Below are positions 49,814 through 60,119 of a stretch of 64,000 nt of DNA, piece after piece. Origin of the DNA: a virus; IMG/VR virus record IMGVR_UViG_3300020578_005105, positions 1-64,000 of that record. One strand, 5' to 3'. The notes under the pieces were generated by a model, which was not told the DNA's origin, did no database searches, and saw only the letters and a list, made by a program, of their open reading frames with translations. Positions within the stretch are counted from its first letter, which is position 1. Every line of letters begins with the position of its first letter. A program made the translations under genes and the position numbers.

Positions 49814-52705
49814 ATGTCTATCAAGAGAAAGTTACATCATCTGATTTCCGGGCAAATCCCGGAATTTGTGCGGGTGGAACACCCGCAGTTTGTAACATTT
49901 CTGGAATATTATTATAAATTTCTGGAACAAGAGGGTGAAGCTCATGATGTTCTGTTAAGTAATTCTGATTGGACAGATATTGACATCACACTAGATGCCT
50001 TCATTCCATATTTCAGAGCTCAATTCACTCATGATTTTCCCAGTGACACCGTCCTTGCCAACAGAAAATTAATCAAGTACATCAATCAGTACTATGAAGC
50101 CAAGGGATCAGAAACAGCCACGGAAATGTTTTTCCGTTTCATGTTCAATGACACAGCTGAAGTAAAATATCCAGGTGATTTTATCCTTCGCGCCTCAGAC
50201 GGTCGATGGAGCAGAAAACGTTTCATCAAAGTGGAAACCACCAGATTCCCTGATGAAAACATCTTTGAGTTGAAGGAAAAAATCATCACCTTGTCCTATC
50301 TGGAATTCATTTCAGGTGCAGGTAATTTCTCCAGAACCACTACAACACGATGTTTGGATGTGTATGAAACCTCTCGTCCCAACATCTATCAGTTGGAAGT
50401 GGACATCAATCCTGATTTTGTGTTTCCGGATGATATTTCTGCTGACACTGATTTGGCTGTCAGTCTGGGTAACTATGATACACACGTGTACGTGCAATTT
50501 GTTGGTGACACCACCACCACCTATGGCACCATTTCCAAACAGTTGACCCGTGTAGTAAGTGTTGATGAAGCAGGTAGCAGGTTCCGTCGAGATGACACCT
50601 TTTTCATCTCAGAAACAGGTATTGAAGGGTTGTACTTTGCAGGCGACTACACAGAAGTCACCACAGGTTCTGCTGCCTACGCCTTTGAATCTTTACAGAA
50701 CAACGCCATTGTTCGTGTGGTGAAAACTGAAAACACCTTTGCTGAACAATACTTCCTGGAAGATTACACTTTGTTTGGTGATTATGCTTCAGCTCCCACA
50801 CGTGGTAAAATCAAGTTGTTGTCCATTGTGGATAGTGGTGAAAAGTTCCTGGTTCGCAAGACAGGTGTGATTGAATCTGTCACCATTCTGGATGGTGGTT
50901 CTGGATATGCTGTGGGTGCCACAGCAGTAAATCTGGTGGGCGACGGTACAGGTGCTGAGTTCCGTGTGTTGGTGGCTGATGGAGAAATCACACAGGTCAC
51001 TGTGGTGAATGGTGGTGCCAACTATAGCAGTGAATTGGATCTCATCACAGGACTTCCATTGACCACATTGACAGCATCTGGTTCTGGAACAGGTGCTGTG
51101 TTGGAACTGAACATCTCCACAGACTTCACACCGGTGGAAACATTCACCGTGGATGTCAACAATGGTCGTTCTGGTTCCTCTACCGCCACCATCACCTTCA
51201 GCACAGGTCACATCTATCATGCACCAGGTGAGTATGTGGATAATGCAGGCTTCTTGTCTGACATCATTAAACTGCAAGACAATGACTACTACCAGCCTTA
51301 TTCCTATGTCATTGAAACCACAGAACAGTTGTCCAACTGGAAAAACATCTACTTAAAGAGCACACACCCTGCAGGGTTCAAGATGTTTGCCAATCTGTTG
51401 CTCACAGGTGACATCATACCTCCCACCGTCACAATAGAAGATGAATTTGACCAGGTGGATATTGAAGACCTCCCATACCGTGAACTGGAAGACACGGTCA
51501 CAGCGTCAGAACTGGTGCTCAAGACCATCAGCAAGCCATTCACTGAATCAGTAACCTTGAGTGAAACATTCAATGCTTCGCTCGTAATTCTAGAAACCTT
51601 AACAGACACCTTCAACAGTTCAGACTTGATGACATTCAACAACAGCATCAGTAAGACTGATACTGTTAACAGTGCTGATGTGTTGACCATTTCATTAGAG
51701 CCTATAGCCACAGATGGTGTCACTGTGTCTGAAAATGTGATACTCAGCAGTGCCATTGTGTTGGCAGATTCCGTGGGTGTCACAGACACATTGAATTACA
51801 ATTTCAATCAACAGAATGACGCCACATCTGATTTGCAAGATGATGTGTCCATGAATGATGCAACAGCATTCACAGTGACCAAGCCATTCTCTGATGATGT
51901 GGTAACCTCAGACGTGTCTGTGAATTCTGTGGAACCATTCAAGACTGATGCTATAGGCACGACAGAAATTGTCACCTTGAATACAGAAATGGCATTCACA
52001 GACACCCTTAATGTGTCTGACATCATGGTCAGAAACTTCAACCAACAGAATGACGCCACATCTGATTTACAAGAAGATGTGTCCTTCTCTGATGAGTTGA
52101 CATTGAACACCAATTATGTGTTCACAGACAGTTTCAACCAGACTGATGCCAGTGTTGTGAATGTGAATTTAAACAAGACAGACACCATCAGCACCTCAGA
52201 TGTATTGACCAAGAATGTTGATTACACGTTAGTTGATACACAAAACAACACGGATAATTTGTCTTTGGATGTCAGCACTCCATTGACTGATTCTGTTTCA
52301 ACATCAGACAATGTGAACTTGTTGATTGTGATTCCACTAACTCTGGCAGATAACGCCTCCATGTCTGACGTGGTTGTGAAGGAATTGGAATTCACCTTGT
52401 CGGATACTGTTACATTGTCTGACACCATGGTCAGAAACTTCAACCAACAGAATGATGCATCCAGTGACCTGCAAGAAGATGTAACAGTGGGAGATGATGT
52501 AGAATTGAATCTGGATTATGTGATTCCCACAGACACCATCACAATCAGTGACGCAGACGACAAAGATGTAGAAAAGGATGTCACAGACAGCATCACCCCG
52601 ACAGATGTTGGGGGAGATATAGTTCTAGAAAGTTATTTTGAGGCAAATTACACAACCACACAAACCACTACATCCACTTACGTGGGAACCACTAGCAGTT
52701 TCTAA
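49814..52705 (+). CDS. Large baseplate/structural protein after gp6, repetitive C terminus
   Basis: 963 residues. The N terminus, IPEFVRVEHPQFVTFLEYYY followed by FLEQEGEA, is a motif of large structural proteins in marine T4-like phages, in the place of T4 gp7. The middle has GGSGYAVGATAVNLVGDGTG-type beta repeats. Residues 560-930 consist of short Thr/Ser/Asp repeats (DTVTLSDTMV, DTVNSADVLT), including three copies of NFNQQNDAxSDLQ. The tail end is Thr-rich. A wedge or fibre-attachment role is likely but not proven. Confidence 0.8.
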   Translation: MSIKRKLHHLISGQIPEFVRVEHPQFVTFLEYYYKFLEQEGEAHDVLLSNSDWTDIDITLDAFIPYFRAQFTHDFPSDTVLANRKLIKYINQYYEAKGSETATEMFFRFMFNDTAEVKYPGDFILRASDGRWSRKRFIKVETTRFPDENIFELKEKIITLSYLEFISGAGNFSRTTTTRCLDVYETSRPNIYQLEVDINPDFVFPDDISADTDLAVSLGNYDTHVYVQFVGDTTTTYGTISKQLTRVVSVDEAGSRFRRDDTFFISETGIEGLYFAGDYTEVTTGSAAYAFESLQNNAIVRVVKTENTFAEQYFLEDYTLFGDYASAPTRGKIKLLSIVDSGEKFLVRKTGVIESVTILDGGSGYAVGATAVNLVGDGTGAEFRVLVADGEITQVTVVNGGANYSSELDLITGLPLTTLTASGSGTGAVLELNISTDFTPVETFTVDVNNGRSGSSTATITFSTGHIYHAPGEYVDNAGFLSDIIKLQDNDYYQPYSYVIETTEQLSNWKNIYLKSTHPAGFKMFANLLLTGDIIPPTVTIEDEFDQVDIEDLPYRELEDTVTASELVLKTISKPFTESVTLSETFNASLVILETLTDTFNSSDLMTFNNSISKTDTVNSADVLTISLEPIATDGVTVSENVILSSAIVLADSVGVTDTLNYNFNQQNDATSDLQDDVSMNDATAFTVTKPFSDDVVTSDVSVNSVEPFKTDAIGTTEIVTLNTEMAFTDTLNVSDIMVRNFNQQNDATSDLQEDVSFSDELTLNTNYVFTDSFNQTDASVVNVNLNKTDTISTSDVLTKNVDYTLVDTQNNTDNLSLDVSTPLTDSVSTSDNVNLLIVIPLTLADNASMSDVVVKELEFTLSDTVTLSDTMVRNFNQQNDASSDLQEDVTVGDDVELNLDYVIPTDTITISDADDKDVEKDVTDSITPTDVGGDIVLESYFEANYTTTQTTTSTYVGTTSSF
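51800..52485 (+). repeat. Three dispersed copies of a ~49-base coding repeat
   Basis: Copies begin at 51800, 52034 and 52436 with AA(C/T)TTCAA(C/T)CAACAGAATGA and encode NFNQQNDAxSDLQ(D/E)DV. Copies two and three are also alike upstream (TCTGACA-C/T-CATGGTCAGA). Between them run degenerate repeats of about 13 residues. Confidence 0.85.
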
Positions 52706-52711
52706 ATTTTG

Positions 52712-52719
52712 TATAAATA
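52712..52719 (+). promoter_or_regulatory. T4-type late promoter
   Basis: TATAAATA 7 bases after the stop of the large structural gene and 46 bases before the next ATG, which has AGAGGAA as ribosome site. Confidence 0.65.
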
Positions 52720-52765
52720 CTAGTATTGATTCGTAGTTTCATCAACTTAAAACCAGAGGAAAACA

Positions 52766-53224
52766 ATGGAAGAACTAATCAAAGCAACCGGTAAGGTGAA
52801 GATTGTAGTACATGATGAAAATGGTGTAGTAAAAGAAGAACGGAACATTGACAATCTAGTGGTGACTGTAGGTAAAGCATACATCTCTTCACGTATGATT
52901 GGCACATCTTCAGGTGTGATGTCACACATGGAAGTGGGTACAGACAACACAGCAGCAGCAGCTGGCAACACCACTCTAGGTGCAGCTGTGGCAGGCTCAC
53001 GTACTTCTTTGACATCATCAACACAAACCACCTCATCAACCGCCAACGACTCTGTGCAATATGTTTGTACATTCGCAGCCGGTACAGGTACAGGTGCTCT
53101 AGTGGAAGCAGGTATCTTCAATGCTTCATCAGCAGGTACCATGTTGTGCCGCACTGTGTTCTCAGTAGTGAACAAAGGTGCATCAGACGCTATGACCATC
53201 ACTTGGACTGTCACACTTTCATAA
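52766..53224 (+). CDS. Putative virion protein, 152 aa
   Basis: A beta-rich protein: KVKIVVHDENGVVKEERNID, then VTVGKAYISSRMIG, MEVGTDNTAAAAGNTTLGA and TITWTVTLS at the end. I recall similar proteins among tail genes of many phages, without known function. Own late promoter and strong ribosome site suggest abundant synthesis, as for a major structural or decoration protein. Confidence 0.7.
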   Translation: MEELIKATGKVKIVVHDENGVVKEERNIDNLVVTVGKAYISSRMIGTSSGVMSHMEVGTDNTAAAAGNTTLGAAVAGSRTSLTSSTQTTSSTANDSVQYVCTFAAGTGTGALVEAGIFNASSAGTMLCRTVFSVVNKGASDAMTITWTVTLS

Positions 53225-53234
53225 TTAAAAACTA

Positions 53235-55892
53235 ATGCCAGCATTATTGCCGATTAGGTTCCGGACGGAACTTGCACGCAGTTTTCACCGAGATATTGTA
53301 AACACATTGAATGTCCCTAGTGGAGAGTTGAACACTCTGAACACTTTGGACACCACAATGTACACCTATTCGGCAACTGCTGGAGACACTACATTCACAG
53401 GTGAGGACATCAAAGGTAAAACTTTGACATACACACCTGGAAGAATTGAAGTCTTTGTAGATGGTGACAAAGTGTTAACTGAGGACTACATTGCCACAGA
53501 TGGTACCAGTGTGGAACTTCTGACACCCATAGGTGAAGAAGTCACCACACTCACCATCAATGGAATAGAATTCGCGGCCGCTGATGTGGATGACGGTGCA
53601 GACACCATCACCTACGTGGATCATGGATTCAATGAAGGTGACAAGGTGATTTATTTCGAAAATGGCGCCGCAGCTGGCATCACCAATCTGGTGAACGCTG
53701 TGTCCTATTTCATTATTGTGATAGATGATGACACCATCAAACTGGCAACAAGTCGGGCATTTGCCATTGCATCCTCACCTACTGCCATCAATATAAATGC
53801 ATCCGCTGCATCAGGTTCTGCCTTTCAACTGATTCTTGTGGAAGAATACATTGAAGGTGCTGCAGTGGATGAACAACTGTTGAATTTACATGGTGTGAAT
53901 GTGTTAACCTCAGGTGTGAACACAGCCACAGAAACCATCACCAGTTCCTCCCATGGATTTTCTAACGGTGATATAGTTAGTTACTTTTCCAATGGTGGCA
54001 CTGCCATCGGAGGATTGGTAAATGAGACTGAATACTTTGTGGTGGGAGCCACCGCAAACACCTTCCAAGTGTCCTCGACATCTGGAGGATCAGCCATCAA
54101 TCTCACAGGCACAGGAAACAGTGCACAAGCATTTCTGAAAATTGACAACACATTCTATCTACCTGACCATGGTTTTGTGACTGGACAAGAAGTCACATAC
54201 ACGGAAGATTCTGGCTCAATTGCAACATTGACAGATAGCACTAATTATTTCATCATCAAAGTGACAGCCGATACCATCAAGTTGGCCACTACATTTGCCA
54301 ATGCTGATGCTGGTACTGCCATCAACATCACTCCTCTATTCGGACTGGGTGACACCACGTTGACAGGTCCCTTGGATCAAACTGTGACCATCAACACCTT
54401 CACCATAACCAATTTTCCCAACCCACATGATTTCTTCTACGTGTTCTTGTCTCGTCCTTTGGAATGGGCAACAGAACCTACAGCACCTACTCCTGTGGAC
54501 ACACGTTCTGAGGACAGTTCTGTAAAGAGAAACATTTTAGGTGTGAAGAAGGTGAATCCTAGTGATATTACATTGATGGCAAGAAGAATTGATTGGGAAG
54601 CTGACACCATCTATGTGCAATATGATGACACTGTGGATATATCAGATGAAGATTTCTATGCGTTCAACAGTAACAATTTCAGAATCTACAAGTGTTTGGA
54701 CAACAACAATGGCAATCCATCCACAGTGCTACCTGCCTTCTCAGAAGTGGGTCCTAAAACATTGTCTGATGGATACACCTGGCAGTTGATGTATGAAGTT
54801 CCTGCTGCAGACCGTGTGAAATTTCTGAATGATGATTACATCCCAGTGAAATTCTATGGTACATCCACACGATTTGACCATAACGGCACCATCAGTGAAA
54901 TAATTCTAGATTCCCAAGGATCCAGCTACACCACAACACCAACAGTCATCATTGTAGGTGATGGTGTTGGTGCTGAAGCCACAGCTGAGATATCCGCAGG
55001 TCTGGTTACAGAATTGAATCTCACTGATGGCGGTTCTGGATACAGCTTTGCATTTGTGTTGATTCTTGGTGGTGGTGGTACAGGTGCTTCAGGTTCTGTG
55101 GTTATTGAAACCACAGACTTGCCCAACATTGTGAATCAAAATGTTGCTGGATATGCTGTTGCCACCAACGGACAAATTGATTTCATAGAAATTGTTGATG
55201 GTGGTTCCGGATATGTTCAAGCCACCACTAGTGTGTCCATCAACGGTGATGGCACTGGAGCTGCAGCTGAGTTGACAGTGGTGGATGGTGAAATCACTGC
55301 CGTCACCATCACAGACCGTGGCACAGGATACTCATTTGCTGAATTGAACATCAGTGGTGATGGCACAGAGGGTGAACTTCGTGCCGTGATTTCACCTCAA
55401 GGCGGTCATGGTTCCAATATTCCACAAGAATTGTTTGCCACAACAATAGGCATCGCAGTAGCCATTGAAGATTTTCAAGAAGATTTTTTCCTAGAAAATG
55501 ATTTTCGTCAATATGGCGTCATCAAAAACATTAAGACATTTGACAATGAAACTTTGTTCTCTGCCAACACAGGTAACGCATGTTTCGTGATAACAGTGCC
55601 TGATGGAACCAAATACAATCTTGATGATGTTGTGACTACAGATAGTAATGGAGAGTACATCGTGGCATATGTGGACAACACAACTGTTTATCTGCTACCA
55701 GTGATAAATAATATCAGTGATGAATCCATATTGGAAAATGTCACAACAGGTGAATCTGGGTTGACCATCACCTCATTGGTTGAGCCTGAAATTTCTCAAC
55801 GTGCAGGTGAAGTTATCTATCTGAGTAATATCGCACCATTGGTGCGTCAGTCTGAACAAACAGAAACATTCAAATTGTTTATCAACTTCTAA
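53235..55892 (+). CDS. 8: Baseplate wedge gp8, greatly enlarged
   Basis: The gp8 core is seen at the N terminus (LPIRFRTELARSFHRDI) and in the middle: HDFFYVFLSRPLEW, RNILGVKKVNPSDITLMARR, YVQYDDTVDI, NNFRIYKCLDNNNGNPST and LSDGYTWQLMYEVP. Between the two lies an insertion of about 330 residues with VDHGFNEGDKVIYFENG-type repeats; after the core come GGSGY...GDGTGA repeats. Total 885 aa against 334 in T4. The additions may be surface or fibre-docking domains. Confidence 0.87.
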   Translation: MPALLPIRFRTELARSFHRDIVNTLNVPSGELNTLNTLDTTMYTYSATAGDTTFTGEDIKGKTLTYTPGRIEVFVDGDKVLTEDYIATDGTSVELLTPIGEEVTTLTINGIEFAAADVDDGADTITYVDHGFNEGDKVIYFENGAAAGITNLVNAVSYFIIVIDDDTIKLATSRAFAIASSPTAININASAASGSAFQLILVEEYIEGAAVDEQLLNLHGVNVLTSGVNTATETITSSSHGFSNGDIVSYFSNGGTAIGGLVNETEYFVVGATANTFQVSSTSGGSAINLTGTGNSAQAFLKIDNTFYLPDHGFVTGQEVTYTEDSGSIATLTDSTNYFIIKVTADTIKLATTFANADAGTAINITPLFGLGDTTLTGPLDQTVTINTFTITNFPNPHDFFYVFLSRPLEWATEPTAPTPVDTRSEDSSVKRNILGVKKVNPSDITLMARRIDWEADTIYVQYDDTVDISDEDFYAFNSNNFRIYKCLDNNNGNPSTVLPAFSEVGPKTLSDGYTWQLMYEVPAADRVKFLNDDYIPVKFYGTSTRFDHNGTISEIILDSQGSSYTTTPTVIIVGDGVGAEATAEISAGLVTELNLTDGGSGYSFAFVLILGGGGTGASGSVVIETTDLPNIVNQNVAGYAVATNGQIDFIEIVDGGSGYVQATTSVSINGDGTGAAAELTVVDGEITAVTITDRGTGYSFAELNISGDGTEGELRAVISPQGGHGSNIPQELFATTIGIAVAIEDFQEDFFLENDFRQYGVIKNIKTFDNETLFSANTGNACFVITVPDGTKYNLDDVVTTDSNGEYIVAYVDNTTVYLLPVINNISDESILENVTTGESGLTITSLVEPEISQRAGEVIYLSNIAPLVRQSEQTETFKLFINF

Positions 55893-55898
55893 TAACAC

Positions 55899-58800
55899 AT
55901 GGCCAAGCTTAATCTCAACACCTATCCATACTATGATGACTTTGATTTGAACAAGAACTTTCACAAGGTTCTGTTCAAACCAGGGTTTTCAGTTCAAGCT
56001 CGTGAGCTAACACAACTTCAAACCATCCTACAGGATCAAGTCAAGAGATTTGGTGACAACATCTTCAAGGAAGGTAGTGTGATTTCTGGATGTCCAGAAT
56101 CCACAAACTTTAGTGTGGATGTTGTGAAAATTCTTGATACTGATACTTCCGGTCAAGAAATCACAGACGAAAATTTGTTGGCATTGGAAGGAAAAACATT
56201 GGTAGGTGCTGATGATAATGTAAAAGCTGTTGTGAAGAAGGTGGCTACTGGTAGTGAAACCACCACATACAAGGCATTGTTCCTCCAGTACATCTCACAA
56301 GGTGATAGTGGTACCACAGAAACATTTGCTGCTGATGAAGTGCTCACCCAAGATGATGATGAAAACATCACAGTAATCATTGCTGACGTTTCAGAAACAC
56401 CTATCACCAAGGGTTCATTGTTCTCTGTGGGTGATGGTGTGGTGTATGCCAACGGCTTCTTCATTCGTCATTACGCACAAACCATCGTGTTGGAAAAGTA
56501 CAGTGAGACACCTAGCAAAAAAGTAGGTTTCTCAGTAAATGAAGAAATCATCACCTCTGATGATGATGAAACATTGTTGGATCCAGCACAAGGTGCATTC
56601 AATTACACTGCTCCAGGTGCTGATAGATTCAAACTGTCTACTGAATTGGTGGCTTTCCCTATCAATGAAACAGTGGAAGGATTCTTCATTCTGTATGAAG
56701 TGAATGCTGGTGCCATCAGCCGTCGGTATGACAGAACACAATTTGCAGAATTAAACAACACATTGGCACGTAGAACCTATGATGAATCAGGTGACTACGT
56801 GGTACGTCCTTTCAACTATCATATTCGTGAACATCTTGTGGATGATGACACTGATGGTGTGTACACATCAGGACAAGGTGGTGACAATGGCAAACTGGCC
56901 CTAGGAGTGGAACCTGGCAAAGCCTATGTACGAGGCTTTGAATATGAGCTGTTTGCCACCAAATATTTGGATGTTGAGAAGCCCACAAACACCCTTGAAA
57001 GAACAGCCGTCAGATTGTCCACAGCCTACGGCAACTATTTGATTGTGGATGAATTGTGTGGTAGTTTTCCTTCCAATGGTGCCTTGATTTCACTACGAGG
57101 AACAGCTGCAGGTGCTGTCACAGCCACAACATATTCAGCAACATCAGCTCCAGGTTCAGAAATTGGTACAGCACGTGTTGCCACTGTGGAATACATCACA
57201 GGCACACCTGGTGCCGCAGCCGCACAATATCGTGTGTACTTGTATGATATTGAAATGACTGGCGGTAGTGTGGCAGACATTCGTGGATTGTATCGTGATA
57301 ATGCAGCCAAAGACTTTCATGCTGACGTGGTAACTACTCCTGCTGTGTTGAAAGAATCTACATACTCACCTTACATCTTTCCCACCACATACAATTATGT
57401 CAAGACGTTGCAACCCAACACACTTGACAATTCATTCACATACAGAAAACATTTCACATCTGTGGCTGTAGCTGCTAACGGTTCAGCTTCCATCAGTGTG
57501 TCAGGTGATGAAACATTCGCTTTCACTTCTGCCACCAACGCCACTATTCTAGCTGAATTCATTGTGGTAGCAGAAACTGCGGTAAGCACAGGTAGTGCTG
57601 TTTACACAGCCGGTCAAGTCATCAACATGACTGGTGGCAACATGACTGTGACACCTGGCACCAACACCATCAATTTCAATATTCATACACCTGGTGGTTT
57701 GACTGGTTCACCCACGGTGTCTGTGTTGGCTTCAGTGTCACGTTCTGATGTCACTCCCAGAACCAAAACTTTGAACAAAGACCGATACATCAGAATTCAA
57801 GCCACCAAGAAACTAGGTTTTGTCAGTGGTAGCACCTACCTAGTGGCAACAGCAAGCACTGGTTCTGCCAACATCACATTTGCATATAACGCTGCTGTGA
57901 ACATCACTTCAGAAGATTGTCCAGCAGGCAGTAACATCTACACCTCCGCCAATGCTTTGTTGGGCACTGTGTCATCTGTGACAGCAAGAAATGATGGAAC
58001 TTCAACTGGTCCAATTGTAGTGTTGACAGCCAATTCCGCCGCTAACATCACCACTACAAGTAGCACACCTCTTCGTGTGGTGCATCCAAACTGGGATGTG
58101 GTGGCCAAGAAGTTCACCACCTCACCTTCATTGGGTCTGTGTGACATTTATGCGTTGGATTACATCAAGGCAGGTGACGTGGAAACCGCCTGGGCCACCA
58201 TTGATGCTTCAGGTGATGACTTTACAGGTCAATTCAAAATCAAAAACGGACAAACAGACAGTCATTACAATTTAGGAACTGTGAGTGGAAGCTTCCTGGA
58301 AGAACGTCGCTATGTGATTCGTGTGGATCACTTTGTACACAATGCAGGTGCCTTCTTCAATGTGGACAGCTATCCTTTGCCTACACAAGGTGATAGCCCT
58401 ACCGCCTCAGAAATTGATTGGCACAAGATGCCATTGTACGTAGGTAGTAATGGTAAGAAATATGAAATGAGAGATGTTTTGGATTTCCGTGTCACTGTGG
58501 CCAACGTGGCAACTTCCACCACCACACTGACTTCATCCAACATCAATCCTATTGGTTACACCGCATCCACAAAATCCTTCACAGGATTCACACCACATTT
58601 TCTTCCTCATCCACAAGAAGAATTCATCACAGATGTTGAATGGAATCTGCCGCGTGTGGACAGAGTGATTCTGGATGCTGATGGCAACTTCACAGTGATT
58701 GAAGGACAGGCATCTGAAAATCCCTTGACGCCAAGATTGCCATCCAATTGTATGGATCTAGGTGTGTTGCAACTACCTCCCTTCCCGGCATTGTCACCTA

Positions 58801-60107
58801 AAGCTGCCAAGTTGGCAGGTCGTCCCGCCAACGCTTCCAGTTTCAGCAAGGCAGCTTTACAACGTCGGTACACCATGGCGGACATTGGTGTGATTGACAA
58901 GCGTTTGGGTAATTTGGAAGAATTCACCAAGTTGTCCTTCTTGGAACAAAAGACCATCAACACTCTGATTTACAATGATTCAGGTGAAGAACGATTCAAG
59001 AATGGTGTGTTGGTGGATTCATTTGACAGAGCGGACAAAGTCAATATCAATAATGAAACCAATAACTGTTTGATTTTCCGAGGAGTTTTGTCACCTAGAT
59101 TGGACTCTGACCCAATTGACCTTGAAGTGTCTAGCACCAGCAGTGTGGTGTTGGCTCCTAAAGATGCTAAAATTGTGGTTCGTCAAACAGTAGGTGCCAC
59201 CAAATTTGCTGTGGGTGAAACAGTGTCACAAGCCACATCAAGTGCCACGGGTGAAATAGAACATATTGTGGAAATTGCACGTGGTGGAAACTTCAAGTGG
59301 TCAAGATTGTACTTGGTGAATTGCACAGGAACTTTTGTGGCCAACACGGCATTCACCGTCACAGGCACCACCACCAGCACCACAGGTCTCATCACCTACA
59401 CCAACATCACAGCAGCCATTTTGGCAGAAGATTTCCGTCCAGACCTGGTGAGTTATCCATCTGATGGTGAAATTGCTACGCTGCCATATGAACATGAAGT
59501 GTTCTCTGAAAATCCCTATGCCTCTGAATCTGTGTCTGTGACCAACAATGTGGTTTACGGTTATGAAGGTAGCATCGGATTGATTCCAGCAGAAGATGTT
59601 TGGTTTGAACACAGAACACAACCACAAATCATTAATAATTACAACACAGAAGTCATCATCAAGGAAGTGGAGAAACAAGTGGAAGTGGTTCGTCACTTGG
59701 AAAAAATTGTAGAAACTTTTGTTCCTACTTGTGTAGGTGTCACCGAGCCAATCATCCTTATCGAGCCCCCTCCTCCCCCTGTCAAAAAGGAAAGACCTCC
59801 TGTATTCATTGAACAGGATTGGAATTTGAAGCCCATCAAGATTAACGCTGTGGGTGGTGTTTTAGGACCTCCAGCCATCATTGAAGTCACACCAATAATT
59901 TTAGAAGAAGGATTCCCTATCTCCTTGCCAATAGATTCACCTGCTCCTGTAGAAGAAACACCATCAACCTACATCCCCGCAGACCTTGGCGGCGGAGGCA
60001 GCGGTGGTCGTGAACCCGTATCATACGGTGGCGGCGGGGTGCCCTCGCTCAGTGGAGAATTCGATCAAATATCTTCTTTTGCTTTCCAAGATGTTAACCA
60101 AATTTAA
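55899..60107 (+). CDS. Very large structural protein (DUF4815-like), 1402 aa
   Basis: The N terminus YYDDFDLNKNFHKVLFKPGF, then SVQARELTQLQTILQDQVKR and FKEGSVISG, matches the DUF4815 type of marine T4-like structural proteins. RRYTMADIGVIDKRLGNLEE near residue 990 is a second conserved part. After that come a short coiled coil (EVEKQVEVVRHLEKIVETF), a Pro-rich stretch and a Gly-rich end. Probably a baseplate-periphery or fibre-connector protein in place of T4 gp10. Confidence 0.85.
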   Translation: MAKLNLNTYPYYDDFDLNKNFHKVLFKPGFSVQARELTQLQTILQDQVKRFGDNIFKEGSVISGCPESTNFSVDVVKILDTDTSGQEITDENLLALEGKTLVGADDNVKAVVKKVATGSETTTYKALFLQYISQGDSGTTETFAADEVLTQDDDENITVIIADVSETPITKGSLFSVGDGVVYANGFFIRHYAQTIVLEKYSETPSKKVGFSVNEEIITSDDDETLLDPAQGAFNYTAPGADRFKLSTELVAFPINETVEGFFILYEVNAGAISRRYDRTQFAELNNTLARRTYDESGDYVVRPFNYHIREHLVDDDTDGVYTSGQGGDNGKLALGVEPGKAYVRGFEYELFATKYLDVEKPTNTLERTAVRLSTAYGNYLIVDELCGSFPSNGALISLRGTAAGAVTATTYSATSAPGSEIGTARVATVEYITGTPGAAAAQYRVYLYDIEMTGGSVADIRGLYRDNAAKDFHADVVTTPAVLKESTYSPYIFPTTYNYVKTLQPNTLDNSFTYRKHFTSVAVAANGSASISVSGDETFAFTSATNATILAEFIVVAETAVSTGSAVYTAGQVINMTGGNMTVTPGTNTINFNIHTPGGLTGSPTVSVLASVSRSDVTPRTKTLNKDRYIRIQATKKLGFVSGSTYLVATASTGSANITFAYNAAVNITSEDCPAGSNIYTSANALLGTVSSVTARNDGTSTGPIVVLTANSAANITTTSSTPLRVVHPNWDVVAKKFTTSPSLGLCDIYALDYIKAGDVETAWATIDASGDDFTGQFKIKNGQTDSHYNLGTVSGSFLEERRYVIRVDHFVHNAGAFFNVDSYPLPTQGDSPTASEIDWHKMPLYVGSNGKKYEMRDVLDFRVTVANVATSTTTLTSSNINPIGYTASTKSFTGFTPHFLPHPQEEFITDVEWNLPRVDRVILDADGNFTVIEGQASENPLTPRLPSNCMDLGVLQLPPFPALSPKAAKLAGRPANASSFSKAALQRRYTMADIGVIDKRLGNLEEFTKLSFLEQKTINTLIYNDSGEERFKNGVLVDSFDRADKVNINNETNNCLIFRGVLSPRLDSDPIDLEVSSTSSVVLAPKDAKIVVRQTVGATKFAVGETVSQATSSATGEIEHIVEIARGGNFKWSRLYLVNCTGTFVANTAFTVTGTTTSTTGLITYTNITAAILAEDFRPDLVSYPSDGEIATLPYEHEVFSENPYASESVSVTNNVVYGYEGSIGLIPAEDVWFEHRTQPQIINNYNTEVIIKEVEKQVEVVRHLEKIVETFVPTCVGVTEPIILIEPPPPPVKKERPPVFIEQDWNLKPIKINAVGGVLGPPAIIEVTPIILEEGFPISLPIDSPAPVEETPSTYIPADLGGGGSGGREPVSYGGGGVPSLSGEFDQISSFAFQDVNQI

Positions 60108-60119
60108 CAAAGATAAATC

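Noticed and set aside
51800-52485. CRISPR-like spaced repeats
   Set aside because: The copies are in frame in a structural gene, unevenly spaced and encode a repeated peptide.
49814-52705. Naming the protein gp7
   Set aside because: Position after gp6 fits, but I see no gp7-specific motif and the repetitive C terminus is unlike T4 gp7.
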